Below are positions 23,515 through 33,065 of a stretch of 34,599 bases of DNA, one piece after another; the stretch's first letter is position 1; the number at the start of each line of letters is the position of its first letter. The translations under genes were made by a program, and so were the position numbers. The notes below the pieces were generated by a model that searched no databases, was not told where the DNA came from, and was given only the letters and a program-made list of their open reading frames with translations. The stretch is from assembly GCA_900315255.1 (NCBI GenBank), contig OMYH01000038.1, positions 3,633 through 38,231 on the forward strand. The letters are read 5' to 3'. This stretch comes from an uncultured Eubacteriales bacterium (lineage in GTDB: Bacteria; Bacillota; Clostridia; Oscillospirales; Acutalibacteraceae).

Positions 23515-24371
23515 TTCGTGATGAAGAAAAGTCCCATGCAGCCTGCGCCGCAGTGGCTTGTTATCGTACAGCTTGCCCGTGTAACATAGATATTCTCGAA
23601 GATACCGGTTTCTTTTATTATCTCGTATACCATATCGACTGTTTCCTTCGGCACATCAGTATACTCGATGCAGATCCTCTTATTATCAAATGATGAGAAT
23701 TGAGAGAGCTTTTCTCTTGTATACTCTGCTATGACCTTGTCGAATTTCCCTCTGTACTTTCTGCCGACAGTCATCGAAGCGCCGCTCGAGTTGCTGACCT
23801 CAATACAGGGCTTGATGTTGAGCAGGTTTGCGCCGAGCATTGCAAGAGTTGAGCAGCGGCCGCCCGCACGAAGAAATTCGAGATTATCTACAACAAAGCT
23901 TGCGCTTATGTGAGGAACTATCTCTGTGAGCTTTTCGGCGATTTCCTTTGCCGACAGGTCGGTTTCGGTTATCATATCATGTGCGATACACGCAAGAATA
24001 CCCGAGCCGAAACCAAGACTCTGCGAATCTACGGGGTATACATGACCCAGGTCGTTTGCAGCAATAACGCTGTTCTGATGGGTAGATGAGATAGAAGAGC
24101 CGAGACTGATATGAATGATCTCGTATCCATCGTCAATGTATTTTTTGAATTTCTGCGCATATTCCCATGAGGTTACGGCAGATGTCTTCGGGAGCTGTTT
24201 ATTTGCGGCGTATCTATTCAAAATATCCGACGGGAAGATGTCAACACCGTCGTCGTAACTTTCACTGTCATACACAATGTGGAGCGGTGTAATATCGATG
24301 TTATATTCTGCGCAGATTTCGGGCATTATATCACCGGTGCTGTCCGCTGTAATCTTGATTTTTCTATCCAT
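23511..24371 (-). CDS. DegV family fatty-acid-binding protein
   Basis: The protein has 286 residues. The start is taken at ATG 24371, 8 bases after AAGGAG; an in-frame ATG at 24395 has no such site. DegV/FakB proteins bind fatty acids and in several Firmicutes present them to the kinase FakA. The motifs are ITADSTGDIMPE at the N-terminus, TSAVTSWEYAQKF, IHISLGSSISSTHQN, VYPVDSQSLGFGSG, and FLRAGGRCSTLAMLGANLLNIKP in the middle, plus a C-terminal HCGAGCMGLFF. It is first in a two-gene operon with the overlapping GNAT gene. No FakA homologue is in the window, so the FakB role is inference. Confidence 0.92.
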   Translation of the reverse strand: MDRKIKITADSTGDIMPEICAEYNIDITPLHIVYDSESYDDGVDIFPSDILNRYAANKQLPKTSAVTSWEYAQKFKKYIDDGYEIIHISLGSSISSTHQNSVIAANDLGHVYPVDSQSLGFGSGILACIAHDMITETDLSAKEIAEKLTEIVPHISASFVVDNLEFLRAGGRCSTLAMLGANLLNIKPCIEVSNSSGASMTVGRKYRGKFDKVIAEYTREKLSQFSSFDNKRICIEYTDVPKETVDMVYEIIKETGIFENIYVTRASCTITSHCGAGCMGLFFITK

Positions 24372-24421
24372 AATTCTGACTCCTTGCAAATCCATATCAA
24401 ATCGTGTATTTGATAATTGTA

Positions 24422-24450
24422 ATTATAGCAAAAAACTTGTTAAAAATCAA
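24422..24450 (-). promoter_or_regulatory. SigA-type promoter of the degV-GNAT operon
   Basis: On the minus strand, TTGATT (24445-24450), a 17-base spacer, then TATAAT (24422-24427). The predicted leader is about 45 bases. Confidence 0.75.
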
Positions 24451-24567
24451 TAGGGTTTAACTCTTTTTAACGAAAAGAACACGGGTGTTAGAGTCATAAC
24501 TGCATAGATGTCTGATAAACTTGTCAATAAAGCAGTATCATCTTAGAAAAGTTAGATAAAATATTTA

Positions 24568-24595
24568 TTGACAATCCGACAAATATGTTTATAAT
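24568..24595 (+). promoter_or_regulatory. SigA-type promoter of the two-component operon
   Basis: TTGACA (24568-24573), a 16-base spacer, then TATAAT (24590-24595). The predicted start near 24602 gives a leader of about 60 bases. No direct repeat typical of OmpR-type autoregulation was seen next to it. Confidence 0.75.
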
Positions 24596-24660
24596 TGGAG
24601 TATAGGGATTGTGGTATGATCACTTTAAGAATAATAGATTTGTGAATTTGGGTGATGTGT

Positions 24661-25335
24661 GTGTACAGAATTTTAATGGTAGAAGACGATAAAAACATTC
24701 AGGAGCTTATCTGCAATTATTTTACCAAGAAAGAAAAGGATACATTTATTATAGATATTGCCTCCGACGGCGAAGCAGGACTTGAGAAGGCGCTGGATAA
24801 TCAATATGATCTGCTGCTGCTCGACGTAATGCTTCCCGAGATGGATGGCTTTGAGATATGCAGAGAACTGCGCAAGGAGAGTGACGTACCGATTATCTTT
24901 ATCACCGCCAGGGCGAATGAATCAGACGTTCTGGGCGGGTATGCCCTTGGCTGTGACGATTATGTCATCAAGCCGTTTCCGCTGCCTGTGCTGTACCAGA
25001 AGGTGAATGCGCTCATAAAGCGCTCGAAGGGGTTGGTTCGCTCAAAGGTATTCACTGCGGGGAATTTGTCGCTCAATCCCAACAACGGCCTGGTGATCAG
25101 CGGAGGAAAAGAAATAAAGCTGACCGCCAAGGAGTATGCCATTCTCAGGGCGCTGCTTGAAAACAAGGGCACGATCATCAGCCGTGAAAAGCTCATGGAC
25201 ATTGTGTGGGGATTCAACAGCGGTACGGATGAGAGAGTGCTTGATACACATATGCGAAATCTGCGGAAGGCTCTCGGCAGCTGCGGCAAGCAGATAAAGA
25301 CAGTCATCAGACGAGGCTATAAGATCGAGGATTAA
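24661..25335 (+). CDS. OmpR/PhoB family response regulator
   Basis: The protein is about 224 residues. The start chosen is GTG 24661, preceded by GGGTG with good spacing, giving VYRILMVEDDKN; GTG 24652 and ATG 24655 are in-frame alternatives with poorly placed ribosome sites. The receiver domain has the acidic pair EDD near the N-terminus, the phospho-acceptor Asp in LLLLDVMLPEMDG, the Thr of FITARA and the Lys of DDYVIKPFP. The C-terminal winged helix (KEIKLTAKEYAILRALLENKG, SREKLMDIVWG, RVLDTHMRNLRKALG, VIRRGYKIED) binds DNA. It precedes its histidine kinase by 3 bases. Target genes are unknown. Confidence 0.95.
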   Translation: MYRILMVEDDKNIQELICNYFTKKEKDTFIIDIASDGEAGLEKALDNQYDLLLLDVMLPEMDGFEICRELRKESDVPIIFITARANESDVLGGYALGCDDYVIKPFPLPVLYQKVNALIKRSKGLVRSKVFTAGNLSLNPNNGLVISGGKEIKLTAKEYAILRALLENKGTIISREKLMDIVWGFNSGTDERVLDTHMRNLRKALGSCGKQIKTVIRRGYKIED

Positions 25336-25338
25336 TTT

Positions 25339-26988
25339 ATGGAGCAAAAGCTTAATAAACAGCGTCGGATACTGTTTTTGAGGATAACGCTGATATTGAT
25401 TGCGGTATGGATCGCAGTTTCGGCGGTGTATTGTGTTACAATATTATACAGTGAAAAAAATAATATTGAGAAAAGAGAGCTGGCCAAATTATCCTATATT
25501 TCGCAGGATGTGTCTGAAGCTGTGTATGAGTATCAAGTATATGAGTATTTTTTCCGTGACAGCAAGGATCTTCTCTACGATACAGATATGCAGCGCAACT
25601 GGGACAGTCAGCTTGTTCTGATAGACCGCAGCAACAAAGAGACTGTAAAGGATACCGCGGGAAACATTATCGTAAAGTACGGGTATAGATATGACGCAGA
25701 CCATCCTTCTATGGATTATGGCTATCTTGACTACGTTGATCTTCGCAGGAGAATGTCTGACGAAGACTATGAAAGAATCAAAGCATATCTTAACTCCAAT
25801 CTTGACGGGTCGAAAAGATATGAGCTTGTCTGTACAAAGTTTATTGTAACCGATTTTGATATTATACCCGTTGAGGTTCAGATCGTTATAACGGAGGATA
25901 AAAACACTTGGTTTGTTTTTGATGATCCTGTCGAAACGTTTCAGCTTGAAACATCAGATATTCCCTATGATTTGAGTAGTCATATCCTGGAATGCAACGG
26001 TATGATGCGTAATGTGATTCCGAAAGATTTTCCGGATTACAATTCGCAACAGGATAATATTATCGGACTCCTGACTCCCGAGCAGCGGAATGCAACTGTC
26101 GATATGATACCCATGGGGCAGCTGAAATATATCTTTTATGCAACAAACTCTGTGCATATAGAATATCGATCATACGAAGATGTAGACTTAACCTTTCAGT
26201 TTCAGTATGCAAAGAAAATCGATCTTTTTGAATTGTGCAAAGTGAAACTTTTTCTTGGGATATTTGTATTCTTTGTGTTTTTGTTTATAATAGCCGTTAT
26301 CCTGTTTCTGTCAGTATGGAAAGTGATCGAAACACAGGCGATCGGTGAGGAGAACAGAGTGGAGCTTACCAATGCTCTCGCTCACGATATCAAGACTCCG
26401 CTGTTTGTTATCAGCGGCTACGCTTACAGTCTGAAAGAAAATATAGATGAAAGCGAAAGAGATGACTATCTGAATAAGATAATCGAACAGACCGAGAAAA
26501 TCAATACTATGGTACATAATATGCTCAATCTGAGCAAGCTGAATTCTTACAGTATTATTCCAAACAGAGCTGATTTCGATCTGTCTGAATTGATCATTGA
26601 TATCCTTGAGGACTATGAACATCTTCCGCAAAAAAAGACTATCGTCTATGAGTACAGCGGTGACAATACGGCTATAGGAGATGTATCGCTAATTACAACC
26701 GCACTGTGCAATCTCATAGATAATGCCGTGTTCTATTCTCTTGCCGAAACAACTATTGAGATAACGGTCAAAGACAAGGTGTTTGCGATATCGAACAAGT
26801 GCGAGCCGTTCACCAAAGCAGAACTGAAGCAGATCTGGCAGCCGTACGTCCGCAGAGATAAAAGCCGTCACAAGAAGGGCAACGGTCTGGGACTGTCGAT
26901 CGTGAAGTCGATCTTCGAGCTTCATAAGCTGAAATACAAGACAGAGTATAGTGACGGTACACTGACATTCATGGTGGATTTTAATTAA
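25339..26988 (+). CDS. Membrane sensor histidine kinase
   Basis: The protein has 549 residues. It has two membrane helices (about 12-34 and 300-326) around a roughly 265-residue extracytoplasmic sensor region of unknown fold, rich in Tyr and Asp. The cytoplasmic part has the HisKA phospho-acceptor His349 in NALAHDIKTPL, then the ATPase N-box LCNLIDNAVFYS and the G2 box KKGNGLGLSIVKSIFELH. No clear HAMP domain was seen, and the D/F box looks reduced (DKVFAISNKCEPF). Together with the preceding regulator it forms a two-component system. There is no transporter or peptidase neighbour that would point to its signal. The terminator follows the stop by 2 bases. Confidence 0.93.
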   Translation: MEQKLNKQRRILFLRITLILIAVWIAVSAVYCVTILYSEKNNIEKRELAKLSYISQDVSEAVYEYQVYEYFFRDSKDLLYDTDMQRNWDSQLVLIDRSNKETVKDTAGNIIVKYGYRYDADHPSMDYGYLDYVDLRRRMSDEDYERIKAYLNSNLDGSKRYELVCTKFIVTDFDIIPVEVQIVITEDKNTWFVFDDPVETFQLETSDIPYDLSSHILECNGMMRNVIPKDFPDYNSQQDNIIGLLTPEQRNATVDMIPMGQLKYIFYATNSVHIEYRSYEDVDLTFQFQYAKKIDLFELCKVKLFLGIFVFFVFLFIIAVILFLSVWKVIETQAIGEENRVELTNALAHDIKTPLFVISGYAYSLKENIDESERDDYLNKIIEQTEKINTMVHNMLNLSKLNSYSIIPNRADFDLSELIIDILEDYEHLPQKKTIVYEYSGDNTAIGDVSLITTALCNLIDNAVFYSLAETTIEITVKDKVFAISNKCEPFTKAELKQIWQPYVRRDKSRHKKGNGLGLSIVKSIFELHKLKYKTEYSDGTLTFMVDFN

Positions 26989-26990
26989 AA

Positions 26991-27021
26991 ATAGCTGCCG
27001 CAGTTGTTATGCGGCAGCTAT
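26991..27021. terminator. Bidirectional terminator between the kinase gene and upp
   Basis: A perfect 11-bp stem, ATAGCTGCCGC (26991-27001) with GCGGCAGCTAT (27011-27021). The T-tract is strong on the minus strand (TTTTTAATT), so it mainly serves upp. Confidence 0.9.
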
Positions 27022-27038
27022 TATGTTGTTAATAATTA

Positions 27039-27668
27039 TTATTTTGTACCGAAGATGCGATCCCCTGCATCTCCGAGTCCCGGGCAGATATATGCGTTTT
27101 CGTTAAGACACCTGTCAAGATTACCGACAAATATAGTAATGTCAGGGTGTGCCTCGCTTAGCTTTCTGAGTCCCTCCGGAGCGGCAATTATGCACATGAA
27201 CCTGATGTTCTTTCCACCGTGCTTTTTGACAAAATCGATCGCCGCCACAGCCGAACCGCCCGTTGCGAGCATAGGATCGAGAACAAGTATCTCACGTTCG
27301 TCGATGAATGCGGGCAGCTTGCAGTAATACTCGTGAGGCTCGTGTGTTTCTTCATCTCTGTACAGACCGATGTGTCCGACCTTTGCGGTGGGAACAAGCG
27401 AGAGAATTCCGTTCACCATTCCCAGACCTGCCCGAAGGATCGGAACTACAGCGAGCTTTCTGCCTGCGATCTCGGGCGACATACACGACTCGATCGGAGT
27501 TTCGGTTTCAACGTCCGTTGTGGGAAGATCACGCAGAGCCTCATATCCCATGAGCATTGCGATCTCTTCAACGAGCTTGCGGAATTCGTTTGTGCCTGTC
27601 GATTTTCTTCTCAATAACGTGATCTTGTGCTTGATAAGCGGATGATCCATGATAAACACATTATCCAT
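27039..27668 (-). CDS. upp: Uracil phosphoribosyltransferase
   Basis: This 209-residue protein converts uracil and PRPP to UMP (pyrimidine salvage, cytoplasm). The start is ATG 27668, preceded by AGGAGAT; an in-frame start at 27692 would overlap the ktrA-like gene and lacks a site. The motifs are [19 protein letters not shown] at the N-terminus, [24 protein letters not shown], the PRPP loop [13 protein letters not shown], and the C-terminal [15 protein letters not shown]. All are intact and length is standard. It lies 20 bases after the ktrA-like gene on the same strand, so it is likely part of a ktrB-ktrA-upp transcript, an unusual partner for potassium uptake. Confidence 0.97.
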   Translation of the reverse strand: MDNVFIMDHPLIKHKITLLRRKSTGTNEFRKLVEEIAMLMGYEALRDLPTTDVETETPIESCMSPEIAGRKLAVVPILRAGLGMVNGILSLVPTAKVGHIGLYRDEETHEPHEYYCKLPAFIDEREILVLDPMLATGGSAVAAIDFVKKHGGKNIRFMCIIAAPEGLRKLSEAHPDITIFVGNLDRCLNENAYICPGLGDAGDRIFGTK

Positions 27669-27688
27669 AATTAACATCTCCTGTATTA

Positions 27689-28333
27689 TCATATTTTAAA
27701 GCATCTGAAAACATCTTTTATCTCGCCGATAACAAACGCAACGTCATCAGGCATCATTTTTGTGTCTGCCGTGGGGATAAACACCTCTTCGCCGCGTTTC
27801 ATCGTTATTATGTTGATGTTGAATTTCTTTCTTACATCGATCTGAACAAGCGTTTTGCCGTACCAGTTCTTGGGGACCTTCATCTCATAGATTGAATAGC
27901 GGTCGTCCAGCTGGATAAAATCAAGAATAGTGTCCGATGCGTACTTCGTTGCAAAGCGTATCGCAGTCTGTTTTTCAGGATAAGCTACCTCGTCTGCGCC
28001 TGCCATTTTCAGGAATTTCATCTGTACATCGTTTGTAGCTCTCGCCATAACAAACTCTGCGCCAAGCTCTTTAAGCGTACAGGTGGCTTCGAGCGACGTC
28101 TGGAAAAGACCGCCTACCGCAACGATACAAACATCGAAATTACTCACTCCGAAAGTTTCAAGCAGCTCACGGCTTGAGCAGTCGCCGATCTTTGCGTCTG
28201 TAACATAGGGCAGAATTTCGTTGATCCTCTCTTCATTTGAATCTACGGCAAGTACATCACAGTTAAGCTCGCTCATTCTTTTTGCGATAGCCCCACCGAA
28301 TTCTCCTATACCAAGTATTAATACCGATTTCAT
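27689..28333 (-). CDS. ktrA: TrkA/KtrA family potassium-uptake regulatory subunit
   Basis: This 214-residue protein is the cytoplasmic ring subunit that gates the potassium channel KtrB in response to nucleotides. It has an N-terminal RCK/TrkA-N Rossmann domain with [17 protein letters not shown] and the acidic end of strand 2 ([10 protein letters not shown]), then [18 protein letters not shown], and a TrkA-C domain (about 135-214; [34 protein letters not shown]). In related Firmicutes the TrkA-C domain binds cyclic di-AMP; that is family knowledge, not seen here. AAGGAG precedes ATG 28333. It is 15 bases after ktrB. Confidence 0.93.
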   Translation of the reverse strand: MKSVLILGIGEFGGAIAKRMSELNCDVLAVDSNEERINEILPYVTDAKIGDCSSRELLETFGVSNFDVCIVAVGGLFQTSLEATCTLKELGAEFVMARATNDVQMKFLKMAGADEVAYPEKQTAIRFATKYASDTILDFIQLDDRYSIYEMKVPKNWYGKTLVQIDVRKKFNINIITMKRGEEVFIPTADTKMMPDDVAFVIGEIKDVFRCFKI

Positions 28334-28348
28334 TATGTATACTCTCCT

Positions 28349-29686
28349 TTATCCTACCGATATTTTTTCAAGCGGCAGTTTTACTTTTACATTTTCGTTT
28401 GATGATACAGCGGCATAGATCAGCGTCAGTCCGCCTACACGTCCGAAAAACATCAGAACCATAAGTATTATCTTTGACGCAAGCGAAAGCGTTGTCGTGA
28501 TCCCAAGCGTCAGTCCCACGGTACCTACCGCCGAGGCAGTTTCAAACAGGCACGTCAGAAGAGAAATTCCCTCAATTTTACTGATCATGATTCCCGAAGC
28601 GGTACTTAAAAATAAATACATAAAAAGCAGCGCCCCTGCATTGCGGACAGCCTCATCGGGGAGCCTTCTCTGGAAGCACTGTACATCGTTTTTGCGGCTG
28701 AACACGGTTATTGCAGCGAGAAACAGCACTGCGACCGTGGCTGTTTTAAGTCCCCCTGCGGTAGATCCGGGAGAGCCGCCGATGAGCATAAGTATTATCA
28801 TCACAAGCTTGCCGGAGGCGTCCATCTGCATGAGGTCTTCTGTATTAAAGCCTGCAGTTCTTGTCGTGACAGACTGGAACAGAGAAGCGTTTATCCTTTC
28901 CTTCATGTCAAGACTGCCGTATTCAAAGAAGAAAAAGAAAACCGCAGGAATAATTATCAGTATTAGTGACGTAAGCAGCACGACCTTGCTTTGAAGCGTG
29001 TACTTTCGCAGCTTAAGCTTGTGTGTGAGCAGATCGTGCCATGTCAAGAAGCCGATACCGCCTGTGATGATCAGCAGCATTATGATCACGTTTATGTATA
29101 CATTGTCACTGTACGTAGTCAGTGATGAAAACGGCTGTCTGATTCCCATTAAGTCAAAGCCTGCGTTGCAGAATGCCGAGATCGAATGAAACAGCGAATA
29201 GCCTATCCCTTTGAAAATGCCGAAATCTCTGCAAAAGACAGGCGCCATCAGAACAGCTCCCGTCAGCTCGATGAGCGCCGATGTTTTCAGTATGAACCCT
29301 GTCAGCCGGACAATACCCCTGACCTGCGGCGCAGAGATCGACTCCTGCATGGTGCTTCTCTGTGCGAAGCCTATTTTTTTGCCCGTCGCTTGCATAATGG
29401 CAATCCCGATCGTGATAACGCCCATTCCGCCAATCTGTATCAGAGTTATGATGACGCATTTGCCGAACAACGACCAGTAGGTGGCGGTGTCTTTTACAAT
29501 TAGTCCCGTAACACAGGTTGCCGAAACCGCCGTAAACAGACAATCGGTGAACGGAGTGACTACTCTCTCTTTTGATGATATAGGCAGCATAAGCAGCAGT
29601 GCGCCGACCAGTATCATAGAAAGAAAGCTTCCGCAGATTATCTGAAACGAGGTTCTGCCCCTGCGTTTTTTTGCCTTGATTTCCAT
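28349..29686 (-). CDS. ktrB: TrkH/KtrB family potassium transporter
   Basis: This 445-residue protein is the membrane channel subunit for potassium uptake. It has four pore-like repeats, each with a filter Gly: TCVTGLIVKD, FCNAGFDLMG, GGSPGSTAGGLKT and SAVGTVGLTLG, spaced by pairs of membrane helices. The N-terminal RRGRTSFQIICGSFLSMI and the C-terminal FFGRVGGLTLIYA also match the family. It is first gene of the operon with ktrA and upp; AGAGGTG precedes ATG 29686. On the minus strand a TATAAT at 29718-29723 is a possible -10 box, with only a weak -35. Confidence 0.95.
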   Translation of the reverse strand: MEIKAKKRRGRTSFQIICGSFLSMILVGALLLMLPISSKERVVTPFTDCLFTAVSATCVTGLIVKDTATYWSLFGKCVIITLIQIGGMGVITIGIAIMQATGKKIGFAQRSTMQESISAPQVRGIVRLTGFILKTSALIELTGAVLMAPVFCRDFGIFKGIGYSLFHSISAFCNAGFDLMGIRQPFSSLTTYSDNVYINVIIMLLIITGGIGFLTWHDLLTHKLKLRKYTLQSKVVLLTSLILIIIPAVFFFFFEYGSLDMKERINASLFQSVTTRTAGFNTEDLMQMDASGKLVMIILMLIGGSPGSTAGGLKTATVAVLFLAAITVFSRKNDVQCFQRRLPDEAVRNAGALLFMYLFLSTASGIMISKIEGISLLTCLFETASAVGTVGLTLGITTTLSLASKIILMVLMFFGRVGGLTLIYAAVSSNENVKVKLPLEKISVG

Positions 29687-29847
29687 AATTCACCTCTGCA
29701 AATAAAATTATGATACTATTATAACATATCATTTACAAAAAATCTACTGTTTGGTACATTCTGTTCAAAAAAACGCTGGGATAATTAAAAAAATCATCTA
29801 TTCTAATTTTAAGCGGACATCGTTAAAAAGAAACTTGCAAACTGCTA

Positions 29848-29875
29848 TTGATTTTTTGCAAAAACGTGTTATTAT
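29848..29875 (+). promoter_or_regulatory. SigA-type promoter of pflB
   Basis: TTGATT (29848-29853), a 16-base spacer, then TATTAT (29870-29875). The predicted start near 29882 places the hairpin at 29893-29922 at the very 5' end of the transcript. Confidence 0.6.
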
Positions 29876-29892
29876 ATTAATATACAGTCAAA

Positions 29893-29922
29893 TGCTGTCC
29901 TTGACCGCCAATAAGGACAGCA
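29893..29922 (+). promoter_or_regulatory. Perfect 10-bp hairpin in the pflB leader
   Basis: TGCTGTCCTT (29893-29902) pairs with AAGGACAGCA (29913-29922), with loop GACCGCCAAT. There is no T-run, so it is not a terminator. As DNA it is a spaced palindrome, and as RNA a stable 5' hairpin 32 bases before the start codon. It could stabilise the mRNA or bind a regulator. Confidence 0.7.
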
Positions 29923-29954
29923 GTAGAATTAACTCTCGATGGGAGGATATTAAT

Positions 29955-32207
29955 ATGAATGATTTTAAACAATGGGATGACTTTGAGGGCACCCTTTGGA
30001 AACGTGAGGTCAACGTGCGTGACTTTATACAGAAAAACTATACGCCTTACGACGGTGACGAGAGCTTCCTTGCAGGGTCAACCGAGGCTACCGACAAACT
30101 CTGGGGCGAGCTGCAGAAGCTGCAGAAGGAGGAACACGCAAAGGGCGGGGTTCTCGATATGGATACTGATGTTGTATCATCTCTGACATCTCATAAGCCC
30201 GGGTATATCAGCGAGGAGCTGAAGGATCTCGAAAAGATCGTTGGACTTCAGACCGACAAGCCGCTCAAGCGTGCCTTCATGCCCTTCGGCGGTATCAGAA
30301 TGGCGGAGCAGGCCTGCACCAATAACGGCTACACTCCCGCCCCTGAGCTGCACAAGATATTCACGGAGTATTTCACTACACACAGTGACGCAGTTTTTTC
30401 GGCGTATACTCCCGAGATGAAGAAGTGCCGCCATGCCCATGTCGTAACGGGACTTCCGGATACCTACGGCAGAGGAAGAATAGTGGGCGATTACAGAAGA
30501 GTAGCTCTCTATGGAATTGATTTTCTCATAAACGAGAAGAAGAAGGATTTCGACAACTGCGGCGATGGCACTATGCTTGACGAGGTCATTCGCCAGCGTG
30601 AAGAGCTTGCAAAGCAGATCAAGGCGCTTGAAGGCATGAAGAAAATGGCAGAGCTTTACGGATTTGACATTTCGCAGCCTGCAAAGAATGCCCGTGAGGC
30701 TGTGCAGTGGCTCTATTTCGGCTACCTTGCAGCGATCAAAACACAGAACGGCGCTGCTATGAGCGTGGGCAGAGTTTCCACATTCATGGATATCTATATA
30801 GAAAGAGATATTCGCAGAGGGATACTAACCGAGAGTGAGGCTCAGGAGCTTATTGATCATTTCGTACTCAAGCTCAGAATGGTGAAGTTTGCCCGTATCA
30901 CGACCTATAATCTGCTTTTCTCGGGCGACCCCGTGTGGGCGACATTAGAGGTCGGCGGTATCGGTATGGACGGCAGGTCGATGGTAACAAAGAACGATTA
31001 CCGTTTCCTGCATACTTTAGAGAATATGGGACCGTTCCCCGAGCCGAACCTCACTATACTTTATTCTTCGAAGCTGCCCGAGAGCTTCAAAAAATACTGT
31101 GCATATATATCGGTAAAAACAAGCTCTGTACAGTACGAGAACGATGATATTATGAAGCCTGTATGGGGTGATGACTACTCAATATGCTGCTGTGTTTCGG
31201 CTACTCAGACCGGCAAGGAAATGCAGTTCTTCGGCGCAAGGTGCAATCTTGCAAAGTGCCTGCTGTATGCTATAAACGGCGGTGTTGACGAAAAGCTGCT
31301 TGAACAGGTCGGCCCGAAATATGCGCCCGTTACAAGTGAATATCTTGACTATGACGAGGTCGTTGAGAAGTATGTCAGGATGATGGATTGGCTTGCAGGT
31401 GTTTATGTAAACGCACTCAATCTGATCCACTATATGCATGATAAATATTACTACGAGGCAGCCGAAATGGCGCTTATAGATACAGATGTAAGACGTACCT
31501 TTGCGACGGGTATCGCAGGATTCTCACACGTTATAGACTCACTCAGCGCTATTAAGTACGCTAAGGTAAAGACTGTCCGCAACGAGGACGGAGTTGTTAT
31601 CGATTATATTGTAGAGGGCGATTTCCCGAAGTACGGCAACGACGACGACAGGGCAGACGAGATAGGCATATGGGTGCTGAAAACCTTCCTTGATATGGTG
31701 AAAAAGCACCACACATACCGCAATTCGGAGCCGTCAACGTCTATCCTCACGATAACGTCAAATGTTGTTTACGGTGAATCAACGGGAGCTACTCCGGACG
31801 GCCGCAAGGCAGGCGCACCTTTTGCACCCGGAGCAAATCCGAGCTACGGAGCAGAACAGAACGGACTTTTGTCATCGCTCAATTCACTTGCAAAGCTGCC
31901 GTACGAATGGGCATTGGACGGTATCTCGAACACTCAGACCATAAGCCCTGACGCTCTGGGTCACGATGATGAAGAGAGGGTACGCAATCTCGTTCAGGTA
32001 ATGGACGGATATTTCGACCGGGGAGCGCACCATCTCAACGTAAATGTGTTCGGTGTGGAGAAGCTCATAGACTGCATGGAGCACCCCGAGAAAGAGGAGT
32101 ACGCAAACTTCACTATCCGTGTATCGGGTTATGCGGTCAAATTCATCAATCTGACGAGAAAGCAGCAGCTCGACGTAATTGCGAGAACGTGTCATAAATT
32201 AATGTAA
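29955..32207 (+). CDS. pflB: Formate C-acetyltransferase (pyruvate formate-lyase)
   Basis: This 750-residue glycyl radical enzyme splits pyruvate with CoA to acetyl-CoA and formate under anaerobic conditions. ATG 29955 follows GGGAGGA; an in-frame ATG far upstream (29751) falls before the promoter and is rejected. The catalytic cysteine pair is Cys412-Cys413 in [19 protein letters not shown], and the radical Gly725 is in [10 protein letters not shown] near the C-terminus. Other family blocks are present ([31 protein letters not shown]). Length is normal. The activase gene follows by 13 bases. It should be the main route from pyruvate to acetyl-CoA in fermentation. Confidence 0.98.
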   Translation: MNDFKQWDDFEGTLWKREVNVRDFIQKNYTPYDGDESFLAGSTEATDKLWGELQKLQKEEHAKGGVLDMDTDVVSSLTSHKPGYISEELKDLEKIVGLQTDKPLKRAFMPFGGIRMAEQACTNNGYTPAPELHKIFTEYFTTHSDAVFSAYTPEMKKCRHAHVVTGLPDTYGRGRIVGDYRRVALYGIDFLINEKKKDFDNCGDGTMLDEVIRQREELAKQIKALEGMKKMAELYGFDISQPAKNAREAVQWLYFGYLAAIKTQNGAAMSVGRVSTFMDIYIERDIRRGILTESEAQELIDHFVLKLRMVKFARITTYNLLFSGDPVWATLEVGGIGMDGRSMVTKNDYRFLHTLENMGPFPEPNLTILYSSKLPESFKKYCAYISVKTSSVQYENDDIMKPVWGDDYSICCCVSATQTGKEMQFFGARCNLAKCLLYAINGGVDEKLLEQVGPKYAPVTSEYLDYDEVVEKYVRMMDWLAGVYVNALNLIHYMHDKYYYEAAEMALIDTDVRRTFATGIAGFSHVIDSLSAIKYAKVKTVRNEDGVVIDYIVEGDFPKYGNDDDRADEIGIWVLKTFLDMVKKHHTYRNSEPSTSILTITSNVVYGESTGATPDGRKAGAPFAPGANPSYGAEQNGLLSSLNSLAKLPYEWALDGISNTQTISPDALGHDDEERVRNLVQVMDGYFDRGAHHLNVNVFGVEKLIDCMEHPEKEEYANFTIRVSGYAVKFINLTRKQQLDVIARTCHKLM

Positions 32208-32220
32208 GCGGTTGATAAAT

Positions 32221-32973
32221 ATGAGGTACAATTATTCACAGGGACTTATAAAGGGAAATGTACATTCACTGGAGAGCTTCGGACTCGTTGACGGTCCGGG
32301 AGTGAGGTATGTTGTGTTTTTGCAGGGATGCGCATTGAGGTGCAAATATTGTCACAATCCTGAAACATGGTCGGTTGAAGGCGGTTCAAGCTGGACTGCC
32401 AGACAGCTTTTTGATAAGGTGTACCGATTCAAGGACTACTGGAGAGATAACGGGGGAATAACCGTCAGCGGCGGCGAACCGCTTTTGCAGCTTGCGTTCC
32501 TCACGGAGTTCTTTGCACTGGCAAAGGAGAAGAACATACATACGGCGATAGATACGGCAGGGCAGCCTTTTTCAAAAGACGATCAGTGGCTTGAGAGGTT
32601 TTCAAATCTGATGGAGCTTACCGATCTGGTGATACTCGACATCAAGGAATGGAGCAGTGAAAAGCATAGGTCACTCACGGGAATGGGCAACGACAACATA
32701 AAGGATATGGCTGTGTGGTTGTCTGAGCACGGTAAGGATATGTGGATCAGGCACGTTCTTGTGCCGGGGTTGACCGATGACGAGGAAGATCTGAAAAATA
32801 TCGGAGAGTTCATCTCCACACTTAAGACAGTGAAGAAGGTCGAGATACTTCCGTATCATGCATTCGGAGTACCAAAATGGGAGAAGCTCGGTATAGATTA
32901 TGAGCTTGGGGATAAACAAGTACCGACTAAAGAAGAGATCGAACGGGCAGAGAAACTTATAAAAGCTCATTAA
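32221..32973 (+). CDS. pflA: Pyruvate formate-lyase activating enzyme
   Basis: This 250-residue radical-SAM enzyme makes the glycyl radical on PflB. The start is ATG 32221; an in-frame TTG at 32212 is possible, but the upstream GCGG fits the ATG better. The iron-sulphur cluster motif is Cys37-x3-Cys41-x2-Cys44 (CALRCKYCHNPETW), preceded by the family signature ESFGLVDGPGVRYVVFLQG. GGITVSGGEPLLQ is the SAM-binding GGE motif. The C-terminal part has VEILPYHAFGVPKWEKLG. It is co-transcribed with pflB. Confidence 0.97.
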   Translation: MRYNYSQGLIKGNVHSLESFGLVDGPGVRYVVFLQGCALRCKYCHNPETWSVEGGSSWTARQLFDKVYRFKDYWRDNGGITVSGGEPLLQLAFLTEFFALAKEKNIHTAIDTAGQPFSKDDQWLERFSNLMELTDLVILDIKEWSSEKHRSLTGMGNDNIKDMAVWLSEHGKDMWIRHVLVPGLTDDEEDLKNIGEFISTLKTVKKVEILPYHAFGVPKWEKLGIDYELGDKQVPTKEEIERAEKLIKAH

Positions 32974-33018
32974 GAAGCAAAGCTTTGCTTAACTATAAAA
33001 TCATTTGAAAGAATAAAC

Positions 33019-33050
33019 AAAAAAGCTGCGTCTGTGTATGCAGCTTTTTT
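33019..33050. terminator. Bidirectional terminator between pflA and the convergent gene
   Basis: AAAAAAGCTGC (33019-33029) pairs with GCAGCTTTTTT (33040-33050), with T-runs on both strands. A small palindrome AAGCAAAGCTTTGCTT just after the pflA stop may add to it. Confidence 0.9.
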
Positions 33051-33065
33051 CTTTTGTAGATATAT

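Noticed and set aside
29751-29954. In-frame extension upstream of pflB
   Set aside because: It spans the promoter and leader hairpin and adds no conserved sequence; ATG 29955 has a strong ribosome site and gives the normal enzyme length.
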